From positions 1 to 8,076 of the forward strand of contig JADGPH010000145.1 of the NCBI GenBank assembly GCA_017882555.1: 8,076 bases of DNA. Direction: 5' to 3'. The position numbers were made by a program, and so were the translations under genes. The number at the start of each line of letters is the position of its first letter. Positions within the stretch are counted from its first letter, which is position 1. This document shows, one piece after another, positions 6,665 through 8,076 of the stretch. Below the pieces are notes generated by a model. That model had not been told where the DNA came from. It searched no databases and worked only from the letters and a program-made list of their open reading frames with translations. This stretch comes from Thermoleophilia bacterium. GTDB lineage: Bacteria; Actinomycetota; Thermoleophilia; Miltoncostaeales; Miltoncostaeaceae.

Positions 6665-6680
6665 TTCAGGAAATTTCAGG
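6665..6680. repeat. Direct repeat TTCAGG spaced one helical turn, enclosing a GAAATTTC palindrome
   Basis: TTCAGG occurs at 6665-6670 and 6675-6680, 10 bases apart. The same stretch contains the perfect palindrome GAAATTTC (6670-6677). It falls between the weak -35 and -10 candidates of the IclR gene. The GGAAAT half resembles the TGGAAAT half-site remembered for E. coli IclR. It is a candidate regulator site only. Confidence 0.35.
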
Positions 6681-6710
6681 TGTAAACAACGACTTTGTTC
6701 CATCCGTTAC

Positions 6711-6723
6711 GAGACGCGGTCTC
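6711..6723. repeat. 13-base inverted repeat touching the IclR start codon
   Basis: GAGAC-GCG-GTCTC is a perfect inverted repeat with five-base arms, ending on the base before the ATG at 6724. It occupies the place where a ribosome binding site would be, and no clear one is seen. It could be an autoregulatory operator or an mRNA hairpin limiting translation. Confidence 0.45.
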
Positions 6724-7635
6724 ATGATGCAAGAAACTGCTCCAATCAGCGATCAATCGGCGCACAGGACTCCGGTGGGCTCCGACCCCTTTCAGCCGCA
6801 GTACCGGATTCAAGCGGTTGAGCGGGCGGCGTCCATTCTCGGCGCGTTCACCGCGGAAGAACCGGAGCTGCGGTTGAGCGAACTGGCTGAGCGACTCAAT
6901 CTCCACAAGGCGACCACCCATCGCTTCCTGGTGAATCTCGAACACCTCGGGTTCGTGGAGCGCGCTCCTCGATCTGGCAAGTATCGCTTGGGATGGCGCT
7001 TGTTCGAGCTGGGCGGGCTTGTGTCGCAGCGACTCGACCTCTGGGACGAGGCCTTGCCGTTCCTCGAGGGTCTCGTTCACGACACCGGCGAGACAGGACA
7101 CCTCGCGGTGCTCGAAGGAGGCCAAGCGGTCTACATCGAGCGCGTCGAGACGCGACGCGCTCTGCGATTGCCGTCGGCGGTCCGCCGTGGATATCCCGCC
7201 CACGCAACCAATCTGGGAAAGGTCCTGCTCGCGTACTCACGCCCAGATGTCGTCAGCGAGATTCTGCTGACACGGGAGCTGGCGACATTTACTCCGAACA
7301 CCATCACCAACGTGGATCAACTGCATGTCGAGTTGGCGTCAATTCGCGACCGCGGCTACTCAGTCGACAACGAGGAATTCGACGAGGGGCTTCGCTGTAT
7401 CGGAGCCCCCGTCCGGGACAGCTCCGGCCGCGTTGTTGCGGCCATCGGTATCGGCGGACCTGTTACCAGGGTTACCCCGGCCCGTATCGAGGAACTTGCG
7501 CGCGTGGTAATCGCCTCGGCGCACGGGCTTTCGATGCGACTCGGCGCGGGTCATGCACCATCATGGGCATCTTCGGAAGCTCAATCTCGTGGTTCTTCGC
7601 ACTTCATTCCCAGGGGCTCATCATCAAGTCGCTAA
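6724..7635 (+). CDS. IclR-family transcriptional regulator
   Basis: A 303-residue DNA-binding regulator. The N-terminal winged helix-turn-helix spans about residues 28-90: AVERAASILGAF (31-42), the helix pair LSELAERLNLHKATTHRFL (51-69), and the wing GFVERAPRSGKYRLG (76-90). The effector domain spans about 110-272 and shows the family features GETGHLAVLEGGQAVYIERVE, HATNLGKVLLAY (160-171), RDRGYSVDNEEFDEGLRCIGAPV (208-230) and AAIGIGGPVTR. IclR proteins respond to small metabolites, often aromatic or carboxylic acids, and many act on divergent catabolic genes. The first of two adjacent ATG codons is used, and either could serve. Residues 1-25 are a low-order leader. Residues 277-303 are a Ser-rich tail beyond the usual family end, with codons unlike the rest: 9 of 27 end in G or C. 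Family is secure. Effector and targets are inferred from position. Confidence 0.93.
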   Translation: MMQETAPISDQSAHRTPVGSDPFQPQYRIQAVERAASILGAFTAEEPELRLSELAERLNLHKATTHRFLVNLEHLGFVERAPRSGKYRLGWRLFELGGLVSQRLDLWDEALPFLEGLVHDTGETGHLAVLEGGQAVYIERVETRRALRLPSAVRRGYPAHATNLGKVLLAYSRPDVVSEILLTRELATFTPNTITNVDQLHVELASIRDRGYSVDNEEFDEGLRCIGAPVRDSSGRVVAAIGIGGPVTRVTPARIEELARVVIASAHGLSMRLGAGHAPSWASSEAQSRGSSHFIPRGSSSSR

Positions 7636-7686
7636 TCTTCACGCCGCGACAGCAGACCCCGCTCTGTTTCGTACCTGTCGAGTATT

Positions 7687-7692
7687 AAGGAG
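7687..7692 (+). promoter_or_regulatory. Ribosome binding site of the aminotransferase
   Basis: AAGGAG lies 9 bases before the ATG at 7702 and fixes that start. It is among the strongest in the window. The stretch between the IclR stop and this ATG is 66 bases, with no clear terminator or promoter, so read-through from the IclR gene is plausible. Confidence 0.8.
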
Positions 7693-7701
7693 AGACGCCT
7701 T

Positions 7702-8076
7702 ATGGCGACTGCAGGCAAATCACAGCTCCGACTCTCAAGCCGCACGTCACATTTTGTGCTGCCCAAGCAGTGGGCATCGATGCGCAAGGCGGAGGCCCTT
7801 GAGCGGGACACCGGCAAGCGCGTCATCCACTTCGAGAAGGGCGACTTCCAGGGTGATGAGTTCTACCCTGCGCCCCACATCCTCGAAGCTGCGTCTCGCG
7901 CCGTGCACGAGGGGCACGTCCGCTACGTCCCGGGACCCGGTATCCCCGAGCTGCGCGACGCCATCGCCGAGGAGGCCACGAGCCGTGGGCGTCCCACCAG
8001 CCGTGAGGAAGTTCTTGTCACGATGGGTGCCAAGCACGCGTTGACCCAGTCGCTGTTGACGATGATCGACGTGGGC
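7702..8076 (+). CDS. Class I/II aminotransferase, PLP fold type I (3' end cut by window edge)
   Basis: The first 125 residues of a pyridoxal-phosphate enzyme of the aspartate aminotransferase superfamily, open to the window end. Family marks are a helix ending before VIHFEKGDFQGDEFYPAPHILEA's turn (residues 42-63), the substrate-loop stretch VRYVPGPGIPELRDAIAEE (73-91), corresponding to the Y-x-x-x-x-G-x-x-x-L-R motif of the family, and VLVTMGAKHALTQSLL (104-119), whose GAKHAL matches the cofactor phosphate-binding segment. Full proteins are about 380-420 residues, so roughly two thirds, including the PLP-binding lysine, is missing. Amino-acid specificity cannot be read from this part. It follows the IclR gene in the same direction after 66 bases and may be cotranscribed or be another target of that regulator. 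The family is secure. Confidence 0.88.
   Translation, partial: MATAGKSQLRLSSRTSHFVLPKQWASMRKAEALERDTGKRVIHFEKGDFQGDEFYPAPHILEAASRAVHEGHVRYVPGPGIPELRDAIAEEATSRGRPTSREEVLVTMGAKHALTQSLLTMIDVG

Larger units (their letters stand above)
6503..6723. promoter_or_regulatory. Divergent control region between crotonase-cofGH operon and IclR gene
   Basis: This 221-base region must contain the 5' ends of two opposite transcripts. On the minus strand, TAAACT (6554-6549) is a fair -10 element about 50 bases before the crotonase ATG, but no good -35 is seen. On the plus strand, TTGTGT (6659-6664) and TAAACA (6683-6688) are a weak pair with 18 bases between them. GAGAC or its complement GTCTC occurs five times (6529-6533, 6558-6562, 6650-6654, 6711-6715, 6719-6723). 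IclR-family proteins commonly bind the region divergent to their own gene, so an operator is expected here. Which element is the site is not settled by the sequence. Confidence 0.55.

Noticed and set aside
6503..6703. A 67-residue N-terminal extension of the crotonase-fold protein
   Set aside because: The ATG at 6502 has AGGAGG upstream and matches the family's N-terminus. The extension would use up most of the divergent control region and has no family resemblance.

Overview
The window is high-GC bacterial DNA with compact, G/C-ending codon use. It looks like an actinobacterium, or another high-GC lineage that makes the deazaflavin cofactor F420. The strongest clue is a cofG-cofH pair, which makes the F420 chromophore Fo. 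A polyprenol-phosphate mannose synthase-type glycosyltransferase fits as well. In mycobacteria and many other actinobacteria the two Fo synthase halves are fused as FbiC. Here they are separate genes, which argues against a Mycobacterium-like host and fits deeper actinobacterial classes or Chloroflexota. This placement is inference.

Layout. Positions 1-596 (minus) hold a family-2 glycosyltransferase cut off at the window edge. A 308-base divergent gap follows with no convincing gene. Two alpha/beta-hydrolase fold genes lie on the plus strand at 905-1654 and 1800-2495. The first has a full Ser-Asp-His triad. The second has its own sigma70-like promoter but has Gly where the nucleophilic Ser should be. 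A strong hairpin at 2500-2534 lies between this gene and the convergent minus-strand cluster.

The minus-strand cluster is transcribed in the order crotonase-fold gene (5696-6502), cofG (4465-5673), cofH (2594-4468). The crotonase-cofG gap is 22 bases, and cofG and cofH overlap by a GTGA, so the three probably form one operon. CofH carries an unexplained N-terminal extension of about 250 residues. The crotonase resembles the MenB/BadI branch but departs from it at a loop expected to carry a catalytic Asp.

A 221-base divergent control region (6503-6723) separates this operon from a plus-strand IclR-family regulator (6724-7635). After 66 bases comes a fold-type-I aminotransferase (7702 to the window end, incomplete) with a strong ribosome binding site. 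The control region contains five copies of GAGAC/GTCTC, a direct repeat and a 13-base inverted repeat touching the IclR start. The likely picture is an IclR regulator controlling the divergent crotonase-cofGH operon, itself, and perhaps the aminotransferase. No RNA genes, CRISPR arrays, insertion sequences or attachment sites were seen.
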